Positions 18,788-28,206 of a DNA stretch of 64,000 bases are shown here, one piece after another; positions within the stretch are counted from its first letter, which is position 1, and each line of letters starts with the position of its first letter. Source of the DNA: an uncultured Aquimarina sp. Its GTDB lineage: Bacteria; Bacteroidota; Bacteroidia; Flavobacteriales; Flavobacteriaceae. The translations under genes were made by a program, and so were the position numbers. The stretch spans positions 21,917 to 85,916 of the forward strand of contig CANMTP010000019.1 in the NCBI GenBank assembly GCA_947500845.1, written 5' to 3'. The notes under the pieces are model-generated. The model searched no databases. It was not told the origin of the DNA and saw nothing but the letters and a program-made list of their open reading frames with translations.

Positions 18788-21787
18788 TTAAAATGACAAT
18801 CCAACATTTATACCGATACTACGAGTTGATGGAGAACCAAAAATATCTACACCTTGTAATCCATTACCAGTACTTAGAGATATGTTAGGGTCATATGGAG
18901 CATCTTTATAAAAAAAGAATAAATTTCTTCCTATGATCGAGGCATTTATTGAATTAAAAAAACTGTCATCTTTCAATCTAAAAGTATAACCCAATGATAA
19001 TTCTGCCAGCCTAATATTAGTAGCATCATATATGTACTCACTTGTAAATCCACTTCGTCCACCAACACTTCGATAAAAATCTTGTGCGGATATACTCACC
19101 TCGGAGTTAGTAGCTGCATCAAAAATGAGAACCTCACCAGGTCTATTAATAGTACCCTCACCATCTGCAATAGCTTCAGTTAAGCTCATTACTTCGCCTC
19201 CAAATCTTCCATCAACCAAGAAATTTAAGGTAAAGTTTTTGTACGATATTGTATTGTTCCAACCTAACATAAAATCTGGGTTTGCATTACCCAACAAATC
19301 AAAGCCTCCTCTAGAAGTGTTTTCATCAGCTTCTACTTGATCAAAAAGACCAGCTTCATTTCTAATTGGTAACCCGTCTTCATTACGTAATAATTTTCTT
19401 CCATAAATATCACCAAAAGAACCCCCTTCTCTTATTAATAATGCATAGGCATTCACCTGTATGGGAGTAAGTTCAATAAAATCTGAATCTAAAATATCAC
19501 TTAGCACAATAATTTCATTTTCATTATATGCAAAATTAATATTAGAATCCCATGTTACCTGATCATTTTTAACAGGTACAATGGTTAAAGATGCTTCTAT
19601 TCCACTATTCTCAAAATCACCGCCATTAAAAGCACTAAGGTCAGCTCCTGTAGAGGATTCAGCCTGAGCAGTTAAAAATTGATCAATGGTATTAGTTTTA
19701 TAATATCCAATATCTAATCCAAACCTATTATTGAAGAATCTCCATTCTGTACCTACTTCGAACGATCTTTGTTCTTCTGGTCTCAACTCTTCCAGTGGTA
19801 AAATTGTAGGTCGATTAAGTCCCTGACCAGCTGGGCCTACTGTAGAAAGTGGATTATTGAGAAAGCTTGGGATATCGTTACCAACTTCTGCATAAGACCC
19901 CCTTATCTTGGCAAATGTAATACTTTCAGGCATGTTAAGCATTTCTGATAATACCAGTGTAAGGCCGTAGGAAGGATAAAAGTAGGATTCGCTAACAGTT
20001 GACGACCAATCGTTACGAGCTGTAAGATCTAAATAAATCATCTCCTTAAATCCGAAAGTAGCACTTCCGAACACTGATTGTACTTCTTTTTGTTCTGCAA
20101 TGGTCTGTTGCAAAATTGGATTAGAACCATCACCTAAAACAAAATTAGAAATGGTAAAAACATTAGGGACCAAAAGACGCCCCCCCATGCTAGAATCTAA
20201 TAATAATCCTTCCCCTAAATCAGATCTTCTAACACTGGTACCCAGGTTAGTGCTAATGGAAAAATCATTTGCAAAAACAGTATTAATTGTGGCAATTACA
20301 TCTCCGTAAAGTTGAAGATCTTCTACTTCATTATATAAATATCTCCCATTCTCTGGAGCAAGTGTAGGGTTGGTAGTAGCAAACATCCTTCTCTCGAATT
20401 GGTACATATTTTTGTCATAGCTTCCACGTGCCTGAATCGTCAACCAATCGGTAAACTTATATTTCAACGATAAAGAAGCTAACAGTTTTTGATTCTGGTC
20501 ATCACTTTGATTTCTATTTAATATCCAATAAGGGTTTTGATCCACCAGATCGCTTCCTTCTCTAAACCAACGTTGAGAGAAAAGATTTCTAGCTGGATTG
20601 AATTCTTCAAAATTTTCATAATCTCTTAATGTTTCAGAATCAGAATTAAAAGTATAGACGCCCACAAGAGGATTATAATACAATCCAGATATCGGCTTAT
20701 TTCTAATGCTTTGGGTAGATAATAATACACTAGCATCTATGGTAAGACGATCATTAAGTAGTTTTGCTGTTTCTCTTAAATTTAAAGTGTGCCTTTTAAC
20801 ATTATGAGTGGGTATAACTCCCTCGGCAAAGGTATTCGCATATGAAAAATATGTTTGGGCATGCTCAGTTCCACCAGATATTGAGATCGCATTGATAGCC
20901 GTGGTACCAGTATTTAAAAAACTATCAACACCTTCTTGGGCTTGATCATTAAAATCTAACAAATAAGCAGGACGATCTACTGTAATGTTAGAAGAAACAT
21001 TGGCCTTAAAATTACCTGATTTTCCTTTTTTAGTCGTAATCAACACTACACCATTGGATCCTTGACTACCATATAAAGCAGAGGCAGATGCACCTCGCAA
21101 TATTGTTAAACTTTCTATATCCTCGGGATTGATTAATGACAAAGCATCTCCTCCATCCCTATTTCCAGCATTATCTATATCTCCAAATGAGTTATTGGGT
21201 TGAATAGCAGAATTATTCAAAATAGGAATTCCGTCGATTACATACAAAGGTTGATTATTTCTGGTAGAAGTATTACCTCTTATAGTTAACTTTACCGATC
21301 CACCAACACCAGAAGCACTTCTATTAATGACTACCCCAGCAACTTTTCCTGAGAGACTGTTAATTGGATTTGCATCTTTTACCTTACTAAGTTCATCAGC
21401 GTTAATATCTTGTGCCGCATAGGTTAGTGATTTTCTGCTTTTTTGGATTCCCAATGCCGTTACCACTACATCCTCAAGTTGTTCTAAGCTCTCTTCCATG
21501 GCTACATCAATTACGTTAGATACACCAATGGTTACAGAAGTCGATGCAAATCCTAAGTAGCTAAATTCCAGTACATCGCCTGGAGAGGCTTCTATTGAGT
21601 AGTTACCATCAAAATCTGTTTGCACTCCTTTTGTTGTTCCTTTTACAATAACATTTACTCCTGGAAGCGGCATTGAATTTTCACCTTTAGAAGTTACTGT
21701 CCCCGATATTGTTTTTTCTTGTGCTTTTGCCTGCTCAATAATGAACAAGGATAAAAACATAGAAAAAATCAAAATAGTTTTTTTCAT
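18788..21787 (-). CDS. SusC/RagA-type TonB-dependent outer-membrane transporter
   Basis: This 999-residue protein is the import channel of the SusCD pair. A signal peptide ends at EQAKAQ. A carboxypeptidase-regulatory-like domain follows (TISGTVTSKGENSMPLPGVN to about residue 105), then a TonB-box-like segment and plug domain with the family signature (SLSGKVAGVVINRS, LYVIDGIPI, ILRGASASALYGSQGSNGV), and a 22-strand barrel ending SIGINVGLSF with the terminal aromatic residue needed for outer-membrane assembly. It is divergently transcribed from the second LytS-type kinase, sharing a 241-bp upstream region. Energy comes from TonB-ExbBD, which is not in this window. Chitin oligosaccharide as cargo is inferred from the neighbours. 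Confidence 0.96.
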   Translation of the reverse strand: MKKTILIFSMFLSLFIIEQAKAQEKTISGTVTSKGENSMPLPGVNVIVKGTTKGVQTDFDGNYSIEASPGDVLEFSYLGFASTSVTIGVSNVIDVAMEESLEQLEDVVVTALGIQKSRKSLTYAAQDINADELSKVKDANPINSLSGKVAGVVINRSASGVGGSVKLTIRGNTSTRNNQPLYVIDGIPILNNSAIQPNNSFGDIDNAGNRDGGDALSLINPEDIESLTILRGASASALYGSQGSNGVVLITTKKGKSGNFKANVSSNITVDRPAYLLDFNDQAQEGVDSFLNTGTTAINAISISGGTEHAQTYFSYANTFAEGVIPTHNVKRHTLNLRETAKLLNDRLTIDASVLLSTQSIRNKPISGLYYNPLVGVYTFNSDSETLRDYENFEEFNPARNLFSQRWFREGSDLVDQNPYWILNRNQSDDQNQKLLASLSLKYKFTDWLTIQARGSYDKNMYQFERRMFATTNPTLAPENGRYLYNEVEDLQLYGDVIATINTVFANDFSISTNLGTSVRRSDLGEGLLLDSSMGGRLLVPNVFTISNFVLGDGSNPILQQTIAEQKEVQSVFGSATFGFKEMIYLDLTARNDWSSTVSESYFYPSYGLTLVLSEMLNMPESITFAKIRGSYAEVGNDIPSFLNNPLSTVGPAGQGLNRPTILPLEELRPEEQRSFEVGTEWRFFNNRFGLDIGYYKTNTIDQFLTAQAESSTGADLSAFNGGDFENSGIEASLTIVPVKNDQVTWDSNINFAYNENEIIVLSDILDSDFIELTPIQVNAYALLIREGGSFGDIYGRKLLRNEDGLPIRNEAGLFDQVEADENTSRGGFDLLGNANPDFMLGWNNTISYKNFTLNFLVDGRFGGEVMSLTEAIADGEGTINRPGEVLIFDAATNSEVSISAQDFYRSVGGRSGFTSEYIYDATNIRLAELSLGYTFRLKDDSFFNSINASIIGRNLFFFYKDAPYDPNISLSTGNGLQGVDIFGSPSTRSIGINVGLSF

Positions 21788-21980
21788 GAAATTAAGATTG
21801 AATTTGTTCGTTTATTCTTTTCTAAAGGTATATCTGAATAAAATTAAAAAGGAAATTAAATATCCAAACAGCACAAAAAAAACAACAAACAACACTTTTT
21901 TGGACACCAGTGTTTTCGAGATTTACTCTTTTTAAAATAATCTTCCAACTATTTTGTTTTTGAACAAAAAAACACATAAT

Positions 21981-22008
21981 TTTTTCACGTTTTTTAACAC
22001 TTTTTCAC
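21981..22008. repeat. Direct repeat TTTTTCAC, 20 bp apart, before second LytS gene
   Basis: TTTTTCAC occurs at 21981-21988 and 22001-22008, immediately upstream of the kinase start at 22029. The period of about two helical turns resembles paired regulator sites. The sequence is AT-rich, so chance cannot be excluded. Confidence 0.3.
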
Positions 22009-22028
22009 AAAATCATAATAAAAACAAA

Positions 22029-23078
22029 ATGCTTACCGGTATATCTAGAGCGTATAGCAATTCAATTTCTTTGAAATATCACCTCCTATTTTGGGTATGT
22101 TATTTTATGATCAATTTTATACGTTGGGGAAGCTATTTTGGGGATTATACTTATTCTTTAAAATCCAACCTAGTAGAATTTCCTATTCATATATTATTAG
22201 TTTATTTCAATATTTTCTACTTAATCCCAAAATTTATTCTAAAGAGAAAATTCTTGCTATATGTAATTTTCTTATCGCTTGCGCTAGTTATGGTTTATGT
22301 GGTAAGAACTGGACTCAATTTCTTTTTAGTTACCAAAAACATTTGGCCTGAAGCTATTGGAAGTCAAAAAGCATTCAGCTTTAATCACATTTTGGCAGTA
22401 ATCATAGGAGAACTTTATGTAGTAGCACTGGTCACTGCTATAAAGCTAACTGCAGACTGGATTACCGAACGTAAAAAGAATGAATCACTTAGAGAGCTTC
22501 AATTACAAACAGAATTAAAATATTTAAAATCTCAAATTCAACCTCATTTTTTCTTTAATACCTTAAATAACCTTTATGCTTTAATTATAGAGAAGTCTGA
22601 AAAAGCTTCTGATGTTGTTTTAAAATTATCAGAAATCATGCAATATGTACTTTATGATGTTAAAGAATCAAGAATAGGTCTACTTAGTGAAATAAATTAT
22701 ATCCATAGCTATTTAGAATTAGAAGAGCTAAGGCATGGAAATAAAGTAACTTCAAAAATTGAAATTAAAGGAGATATCGATGATGTTAAGATTCCACCGC
22801 TATTACTTCTTCCGTTCATTGAAAATTGTTTTAAGCATGGAGCAAAAAATAATGACGATATTGCTTTAAGTATTTATTTTGAAAATTCCGAAGATGAACA
22901 GCTTATCTTCAAAGCAAAAAACAATTTTAATCTACATAATGAGATCATTAAAAAGCATGGGATTGGGATTGAAAACATTAAAAGACGGTTAGAATTACTA
23001 TATAAAAATAAATATTTATTAGAAACCAAAATTATAGATGATACATATAATGTATTATTAAAAATCCCCATTTTATGA
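22029..23078 (+). CDS. LytS/YehU-type sensor histidine kinase (second copy)
   Basis: This is an intact paralogue of the kinase at 1013. The ATG at 22029 is chosen over an in-frame TTG at 21954, because the latter adds 25 AT-encoded residues and the frameshifted copy also has its ATG at the matching place. About four membrane helices span residues 15-150 (HLLFWVCYFMINF, FPIHILLVYFNIFYLIP, LYVIFLSLALVMVYVV, ILAVIIGELYVVALVTAI). A short linker leads to the His box LKSQIQPHFFFNTLNNL near residue 170 and an ATPase domain with LPFIENCFKHG and GIGIENIKRRL. The stop overlaps the next start by four bases (ATGA), so translation is coupled to the LytTR regulator. The signal sensed is unknown; the downstream operon suggests a small nitrogenous compound or peptide. 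Confidence 0.95.
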   Translation: MLTGISRAYSNSISLKYHLLFWVCYFMINFIRWGSYFGDYTYSLKSNLVEFPIHILLVYFNIFYLIPKFILKRKFLLYVIFLSLALVMVYVVRTGLNFFLVTKNIWPEAIGSQKAFSFNHILAVIIGELYVVALVTAIKLTADWITERKKNESLRELQLQTELKYLKSQIQPHFFFNTLNNLYALIIEKSEKASDVVLKLSEIMQYVLYDVKESRIGLLSEINYIHSYLELEELRHGNKVTSKIEIKGDIDDVKIPPLLLLPFIENCFKHGAKNNDDIALSIYFENSEDEQLIFKAKNNFNLHNEIIKKHGIGIENIKRRLELLYKNKYLLETKIIDDTYNVLLKIPIL

Positions 23079-23800
23079 TCATTAGATGCATAATAATAGA
23101 TGACGAGCCATTAGCCATAAAGGTAATAGAATCGCATTTGGCTGAATTTAAAAATATAGAATTAGTTAATTCTTTTGATAATCCATTAGATGCTTTACAA
23201 ACTATTGAAAATGGAAACATAGACGCAGTTTTTTTAGACATTAATATGCCTGGAATGAGTGGATTGGACTTTATCAAAAACAGTCGACATGATTACCACA
23301 TCATTATTACTACTGCTTATCGTGAATATGCAGTAGAGAGTTTTGAATTAGATGTTCTCGATTATTTGGTAAAACCTATTCCTTTTAATCGATTTTTGAA
23401 AACGATTAATAAGTTAAATCAAGCTCTTAACCAAAATCAAGCTAAAAACGATGATTATATCGGAAACAAGGATCCGTTTATTTTCTTAAAGGTCGATAAA
23501 AAACTGGTGAAAATTTTATTAAAAGATATTCTATTTATTGAAAGCCTAAAAGACTACATCAAAGTTATTACTGTACAAGGTAATTATCTAGTTCATAAAT
23601 CTCTAACAGGAATTACAGAAGAATTACCTAATTCTAATTTTATACGTGTTCACAGGTCTTATACTATAGCCATAGACAAAATAAAGTCAGTTGAAGGAAA
23701 TTTGGTTGAGATTGGAACAAAAAAGATTCCCATTGGCCGTAACTATGTAAAGCATGTAAAAGAAACCATTTTTAATAACAATAAAGACTTACACGTCTAA
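23075..23800 (+). CDS. LytTR-family response regulator (second copy)
   Basis: A 241-residue receiver plus LytTR protein. The receiver begins CIIIDDEPLAIKVIE, with phospho-acceptor Asp in DAVFLDINMPGMSG near residue 55 and TTAYREYAVESFELD after it. The C-terminal LytTR domain (about 130-240) contains ILFIESLKDYIKVITV, FIRVHRSYTIAI and IPIGRNYVKHV. It overlaps the kinase by four bases and lies 12 bp before the symporter gene, so the two-component pair is cotranscribed with its likely targets and probably autoregulates. Much of it matches the regulator at 6350, implying duplication of a kinase/regulator pair inside this region. Confidence 0.95.
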   Translation: MIIRCIIIDDEPLAIKVIESHLAEFKNIELVNSFDNPLDALQTIENGNIDAVFLDINMPGMSGLDFIKNSRHDYHIIITTAYREYAVESFELDVLDYLVKPIPFNRFLKTINKLNQALNQNQAKNDDYIGNKDPFIFLKVDKKLVKILLKDILFIESLKDYIKVITVQGNYLVHKSLTGITEELPNSNFIRVHRSYTIAIDKIKSVEGNLVEIGTKKIPIGRNYVKHVKETIFNNNKDLHV

Positions 23801-23812
23801 AAAATCATTTAA

Positions 23813-25753
23813 ATGATCACATTATCAACGCTTGACCTTATTCTAATATTTTCTTTTTTTACACTTACCCTGGTAATTGGAATTGTAGTTTCAAAAAAAT
23901 CGGGAAAAAATACCAGCGAATTTTTTCTTTCCGGGCGCAACATGCCCTGGTGGCTTTTGGGTTTATCGATGGTTGCTACTACGTTCTCGACAGATACTCC
24001 CAATTTGGTAACCGATATCGTTAGAAAAGGAGGTGTATCAGGTAACTGGGCCTGGTGGGCATTTTTGATCACAGGACTACTTACTGTATTTGTATATGCC
24101 AAGCTATGGAGAAAATCTAATGTAAACACCGACATCGAGTTTTATGATCTCAGATATGGCGGAAGGCCTGCGCACTTTCTAAGAGGTTTTCGAGCCTTAT
24201 ATCTAGGCGTTATTTTTAATGTACTGGCAATGTCCGGAGTTACTCTTGCCGCTATAAAGATTAGCCAGGTAATGCTTGGTCTTGATCCTTTATATACCGT
24301 AGGAATTGCCGCATTAATCACTGTTGTTTTTAGTGCTGTCGGTGGTTTTAGAGGAGTAGTATATACAGACTTCGTGTTATTTTTTACCGCTATGATTGGT
24401 GCTATTGGTGCCGCCTATTACTGTATTAATCTTCCTGAAGTAGATGGTATTACAAATCTTATTGCGCATCCGCAAGTTATTGATAAAATCTCCCTACTAC
24501 CCGATTTTGATAATACAGAATTATTAATCACATTATTGATTATCCCACTTGCAGTACAATGGTGGAGTTCATGGTATCCTGGTGGAGAACCTGGTGGGGG
24601 CGGCTACATTGCACAACGTATGCTTGCTGCAAAAGATGAAAATCATGCGATAGGTGCAACTTTTTTCTTTAATATTATGCATTATGCAATACGTCCATGG
24701 CCATGGATTTTAGTTGCTTTAGCTTCTTTGGTACTATATCCTAAAGATGATATCAATACTATGGAAGCCGCAAAACATAATTATGTAGAAATGCAAAAGT
24801 TAGAAAGTACTAGAACATTAACAGATGAAGAAAAAGAACAAATGGATACGTATTACTTTGCTTCTGAAGGATTAACAGCTATACGACAAGCTTTTCCCGA
24901 AGATAAGGTACAAAAGGATAAAATTGGTCACGATTTAGCGTATTCGGCTATGCTTACCAGATTGCCATCGGGTTTATTGGGATTGGTATTAGCTTCTTTA
25001 ATCGCTGCTTTTATGTCGACAATATCAACACACCTTAATTGGGGATCTTCTTATATCGTTAACGATTTTTATACGCAACAGGTCAATAAAAATGCCACAG
25101 AAAAAGAATTGGTAAGAGTTGGAAGAATTTCTACAGCGGTTTTAATGATCATAAGTACAATTTTAGCTCTTAAACTAACCAATGCTAAGCAAATTTTTGA
25201 CTATATCATTATGTTTGGTGCCGGTACCGGATTAATATTTATTCTGCGTTGGTTTTGGTGGCGCATTAATGCCTGGAGTGAAATCTCCGGAATGTTTGCC
25301 TCTGGTATTGTTTCTGTTATTTTCAGTTTAGAATCGGTTAACCTGGCTTTATTTGAAGAAGGAATCCTACCGGGATGGTCCAAATATCTTCTCGTCGTTG
25401 GTATCACAACAGTCATCTGGTTAGCGGTAACTTTTTTGACAAAACCAGAAGACAATAAAGTCTTATTCAATTTTTACAAAAAAACACAACCCGGAGGACC
25501 GGGTTGGAAAACTACAATCAAAGCTGCTAAAGCACAAAAAGAAAATATACAATCCGATTTCAGTACATGGAGTGTTCCTTCGGGTATCCTGGCCATGTTA
25601 GTGGGTTGTGTTTTGATCTATGGAGTACTTTTTGCTACTGGATATTGGATCTATGGCAGATATACTCTCGCCATTATTTTGACCATTGTAGTGATCGCAG
25701 CTACTTATATTTTAAGTAAGTTGTGGAAGAAAATTAAAACCACTATTTTGTAA
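23813..25753 (+). CDS. Sodium/solute symporter (SSS/SLC5 family)
   Basis: A 646-residue inner-membrane symporter with about 13-14 hydrophobic helices and the SSS core: SEFFLSGRNMPWWLLGLSM at the N-terminus, TTFSTDTPNLVTDIV, FSAVGGFRGVVYTDF, and LLGLVLASLIAAFMSTIS near residue 390-408, the Na+-site region. A periplasmic or cytoplasmic loop with WWSSWYPGGEPGGGGYIAQR is typical of the bacterial sugar/SSS subgroup. The family couples Na+ entry to uptake of sugars, amino acids or related solutes. It could carry GlcNAc or other products of the chitin locus, but its place in the operon with a peptidase, a ureohydrolase and a nitrilase argues for a nitrogenous solute. Substrate is unresolved. Confidence 0.93.
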   Translation: MITLSTLDLILIFSFFTLTLVIGIVVSKKSGKNTSEFFLSGRNMPWWLLGLSMVATTFSTDTPNLVTDIVRKGGVSGNWAWWAFLITGLLTVFVYAKLWRKSNVNTDIEFYDLRYGGRPAHFLRGFRALYLGVIFNVLAMSGVTLAAIKISQVMLGLDPLYTVGIAALITVVFSAVGGFRGVVYTDFVLFFTAMIGAIGAAYYCINLPEVDGITNLIAHPQVIDKISLLPDFDNTELLITLLIIPLAVQWWSSWYPGGEPGGGGYIAQRMLAAKDENHAIGATFFFNIMHYAIRPWPWILVALASLVLYPKDDINTMEAAKHNYVEMQKLESTRTLTDEEKEQMDTYYFASEGLTAIRQAFPEDKVQKDKIGHDLAYSAMLTRLPSGLLGLVLASLIAAFMSTISTHLNWGSSYIVNDFYTQQVNKNATEKELVRVGRISTAVLMIISTILALKLTNAKQIFDYIIMFGAGTGLIFILRWFWWRINAWSEISGMFASGIVSVIFSLESVNLALFEEGILPGWSKYLLVVGITTVIWLAVTFLTKPEDNKVLFNFYKKTQPGGPGWKTTIKAAKAQKENIQSDFSTWSVPSGILAMLVGCVLIYGVLFATGYWIYGRYTLAIILTIVVIAATYILSKLWKKIKTTIL

Positions 25754-25771
25754 GTTTTAAGCTCACAAATA

Positions 25772-27397
25772 ATGAGTAAATCTATATTGTTTTCACTATT
25801 CGTGTTTCAAACTTTATTCTTGGCTGCCCAGGAGCAACTATTTACACGACAAGATACGTTACGGGGATCTATCACTCCTGAACGTGAGTGGTGGGATCTA
25901 ACTTATTATCATTTGGATATTAAAGTAGATCCTGATCGCAAATATATCTCTGGTAAAAACACGATTCACTACGAGGTGCTAAAAGAGCATGAAGCCATGC
26001 AAATTGATCTTCAACCACCTTTAAAAATTGAAAAAGTACTACAAAATGGTAGAAACCTAAAAGTGAAATCTGCAGGTAATGCACATTTTATCACATTTTC
26101 AAAAGCACAAAAAAAAGGAAAACACAACAGCATTGAAGTTTACTATAGCGGAAATCCAAGAGAAGCAGTTCGTGCACCTTGGGATGGCGGAATTTCATGG
26201 AAAAAGGATAGTAACGGCAACCATTTTGTCGCCTCTTCGTGCCAGGGATTAGGTGCAAGTATTTGGTGGCCGAATAAGGATCATATGTATGACGAGGTTG
26301 ATAGCTTACTCATTAGCGTAAATGTACCCAAAAACCTGATAAACGTTTCTAATGGCAGGCTACGTGAAGTAGAAGAGCATAATGATCATACTAAAACATT
26401 TCATTGGTTTGTAAGTAATCCAATCAACAATTATGGTGTGAATATCAATATAGGGGACTATGTACACTTTGGAGAAAAATATGAAGGAGAAAAAGGAACG
26501 TTGGACATGGATTATTATGTATTAAGAGATAATCTGGAGAAAGCAAAAAAACAGTTCCAAGATGCTCCCAAAATGATGAAAGCTTTTGAGCATTGGTTTG
26601 GTCCCTACCCCTTTTACGAAGATAGTTTTAAGCTGGTTGAAGTGCCATACCTGGGAATGGAACATCAAAGCTCTGTAACTTATGGCAACAAATATCTTAA
26701 TGGGTATCTAGGGAATGACCTTTCTGGTTCAGGATGGGGCATGAAATTCGATTTTATTATTATTCATGAAGCCGGACATGAGTGGTTCGCCAATAATATC
26801 ACTTATAAAGATGCTGCAGACATGTGGATTCATGAAGGGTTTACTGCCTATTCTGAAAATTTATTTCTTGATTATTACTACGGAAAGAAAGCAGCAAACG
26901 AATATGTGATTGGAACCAGAAGAAATATTCAAAATGATCGACCCATTATTGGTACATATGACGTAAATCATGAAGGATCTGGTGATATGTATTATAAAGG
27001 AGCCAATATGCTACATACACTTAGACAACTTTTAGAAGATGATGAAAAATGGAGATCCATCTTGAGAGAGCTTAATAAAAGTTTTTATCATCAAACCGTA
27101 ACCACAAAACAAATAGAAGATTATATTAGTACAGCTACACAAATTGATCTTACAGAGTTTTTCAACCAATATCTTAGAACTACTAAAATACCTACTCTGG
27201 AATATAGTTTCAGTGAAGGAAAATTAAGATACAGGTATACCAATATTATAGAAAAATTTGACATGCCTGTCCGTGTTTTTATAGATAACAAAGCAAAATG
27301 GATACGACCTAATGCAGCGTGGCAAACTATAGATCTCAAAGGCAATGAATTCAAGGTAGATCCTAACTTTTATATTCATCTGAAATCGCTACCATGA
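25772..27397 (+). CDS. M1-family zinc metallopeptidase, exported
   Basis: The 541-residue protein starts with a signal peptide (VFQTLFLAAQ) and an M1-type beta-rich N-terminal domain (YYHLDIKVDPDRKYISGKN). The exopeptidase-like motif is GMEHQS near residue 300 in place of GAMEN, and the zinc motif is HEAGHEWF near 331 with the third ligand Glu in WIHEGFTAY 18 residues on. It lacks the long C-terminal helical domain of full aminopeptidase N, as is common for short bacterial M1 members. It probably trims peptides in the periplasm. It is 18 bp after the symporter and overlaps the next gene by four bases, so it belongs to the same operon. Confidence 0.93.
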   Translation: MSKSILFSLFVFQTLFLAAQEQLFTRQDTLRGSITPEREWWDLTYYHLDIKVDPDRKYISGKNTIHYEVLKEHEAMQIDLQPPLKIEKVLQNGRNLKVKSAGNAHFITFSKAQKKGKHNSIEVYYSGNPREAVRAPWDGGISWKKDSNGNHFVASSCQGLGASIWWPNKDHMYDEVDSLLISVNVPKNLINVSNGRLREVEEHNDHTKTFHWFVSNPINNYGVNINIGDYVHFGEKYEGEKGTLDMDYYVLRDNLEKAKKQFQDAPKMMKAFEHWFGPYPFYEDSFKLVEVPYLGMEHQSSVTYGNKYLNGYLGNDLSGSGWGMKFDFIIIHEAGHEWFANNITYKDAADMWIHEGFTAYSENLFLDYYYGKKAANEYVIGTRRNIQNDRPIIGTYDVNHEGSGDMYYKGANMLHTLRQLLEDDEKWRSILRELNKSFYHQTVTTKQIEDYISTATQIDLTEFFNQYLRTTKIPTLEYSFSEGKLRYRYTNIIEKFDMPVRVFIDNKAKWIRPNAAWQTIDLKGNEFKVDPNFYIHLKSLP

Positions 27398-28203
27398 AAA
27401 TATTTTTCCCACAATGGCAAGGTTCTGGTACAGGAAAATCTATAGCATCGGGTGCAAAAGTAATTTCAGATAATATAGATGACCCCGAGTTTATCAAAAT
27501 TCCTCTTTCAACAATTGAAGCCGGAGAAAACGTAATCCAAAAGTACTGTATCAATAATTATGACGCTATCTTCTGGCAATTATCGCGTTTAAAAAAACAA
27601 ATTAGCGATAACGAACCTAAAACTCTAAAGATTATAGGTGGTGATTGTGGTTTAGAAATCGTTCCTGTTTCTTATCTAAATCAAAAATATCCTAACCTTG
27701 GCGTGATTTGGTTTGATGCCCATGCCGATATTAACAAACCATGCGACTCCCCCAGTTGTAATTTTCACGGAATGCCTTTACGGACATTATTAGGCGAAGG
27801 AGAAGAACAAATGGACGATCTTTTGTTTTCAACTATTGATGCGTCACAAATTCATTATGTAGGACTTAGAGATATTGATAATGCTGAAAAAGATAGAATT
27901 GATCAAGGAAATATCTATGCTCCGGCTAATCTCAACATCCAAGATTTGATCACTACCTTAAAATCAAAAAAAATCTCACATCTATATCTCCATTTCGATT
28001 TTGATTGCCTAGAACCCAATGAGTATAACAAAACGTACTATCAGGTTGATAACGGATTAAAAATAAAAGCTGCCGAAGCATGCATTAAAGCTTTAAAAGA
28101 TAACTTTAATGTAGTAGGGAGTAGCGTACTAGAATCTATAGCTACTATTCCTTCAGAATTGAGGCCGATACATAATATCATTAATTTGTTAATGAAAAAC
28201 TAG
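27394..28203 (+). CDS. Arginase/ureohydrolase-family protein with Cys at a metal site
   Basis: A 269-residue cytoplasmic protein of the arginase fold. Motif 1 is IIGGDCGLE near residue 83, where family members usually have GGDHS; motif 2 is WFDAHADINKP near 107-117; motif 3 is HFDFDCLEP near 200. Thus the Asp ligands are kept while the His metal ligand is Cys. As I recall, a His-to-Cys change of this type is known in DcsB, which hydrolyses N-omega-hydroxy-arginine. Members cleave guanidino or formimino groups, giving urea or formamide. The start overlaps the M1 peptidase stop (ATGA) and the nitrilase gene follows after 3 bp, so tight cotranslation is likely. The actual substrate cannot be read from sequence. 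Confidence 0.88.
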   Translation: MKIFFPQWQGSGTGKSIASGAKVISDNIDDPEFIKIPLSTIEAGENVIQKYCINNYDAIFWQLSRLKKQISDNEPKTLKIIGGDCGLEIVPVSYLNQKYPNLGVIWFDAHADINKPCDSPSCNFHGMPLRTLLGEGEEQMDDLLFSTIDASQIHYVGLRDIDNAEKDRIDQGNIYAPANLNIQDLITTLKSKKISHLYLHFDFDCLEPNEYNKTYYQVDNGLKIKAAEACIKALKDNFNVVGSSVLESIATIPSELRPIHNIINLLMKN

Positions 28204-28206
28204 GAT

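Noticed and set aside
21954..21956. TTG start for the second LytS-type kinase
   Set aside because: The added 25 residues are Lys/Asn/Phe-rich with no match in the paralogue; ATG at 22029 fits better.
23813..25753. Calling the symporter a GlcNAc transporter
   Set aside because: It lies near the chitin locus, but its operon partners act on nitrogen compounds; the SSS family alone does not set the substrate.
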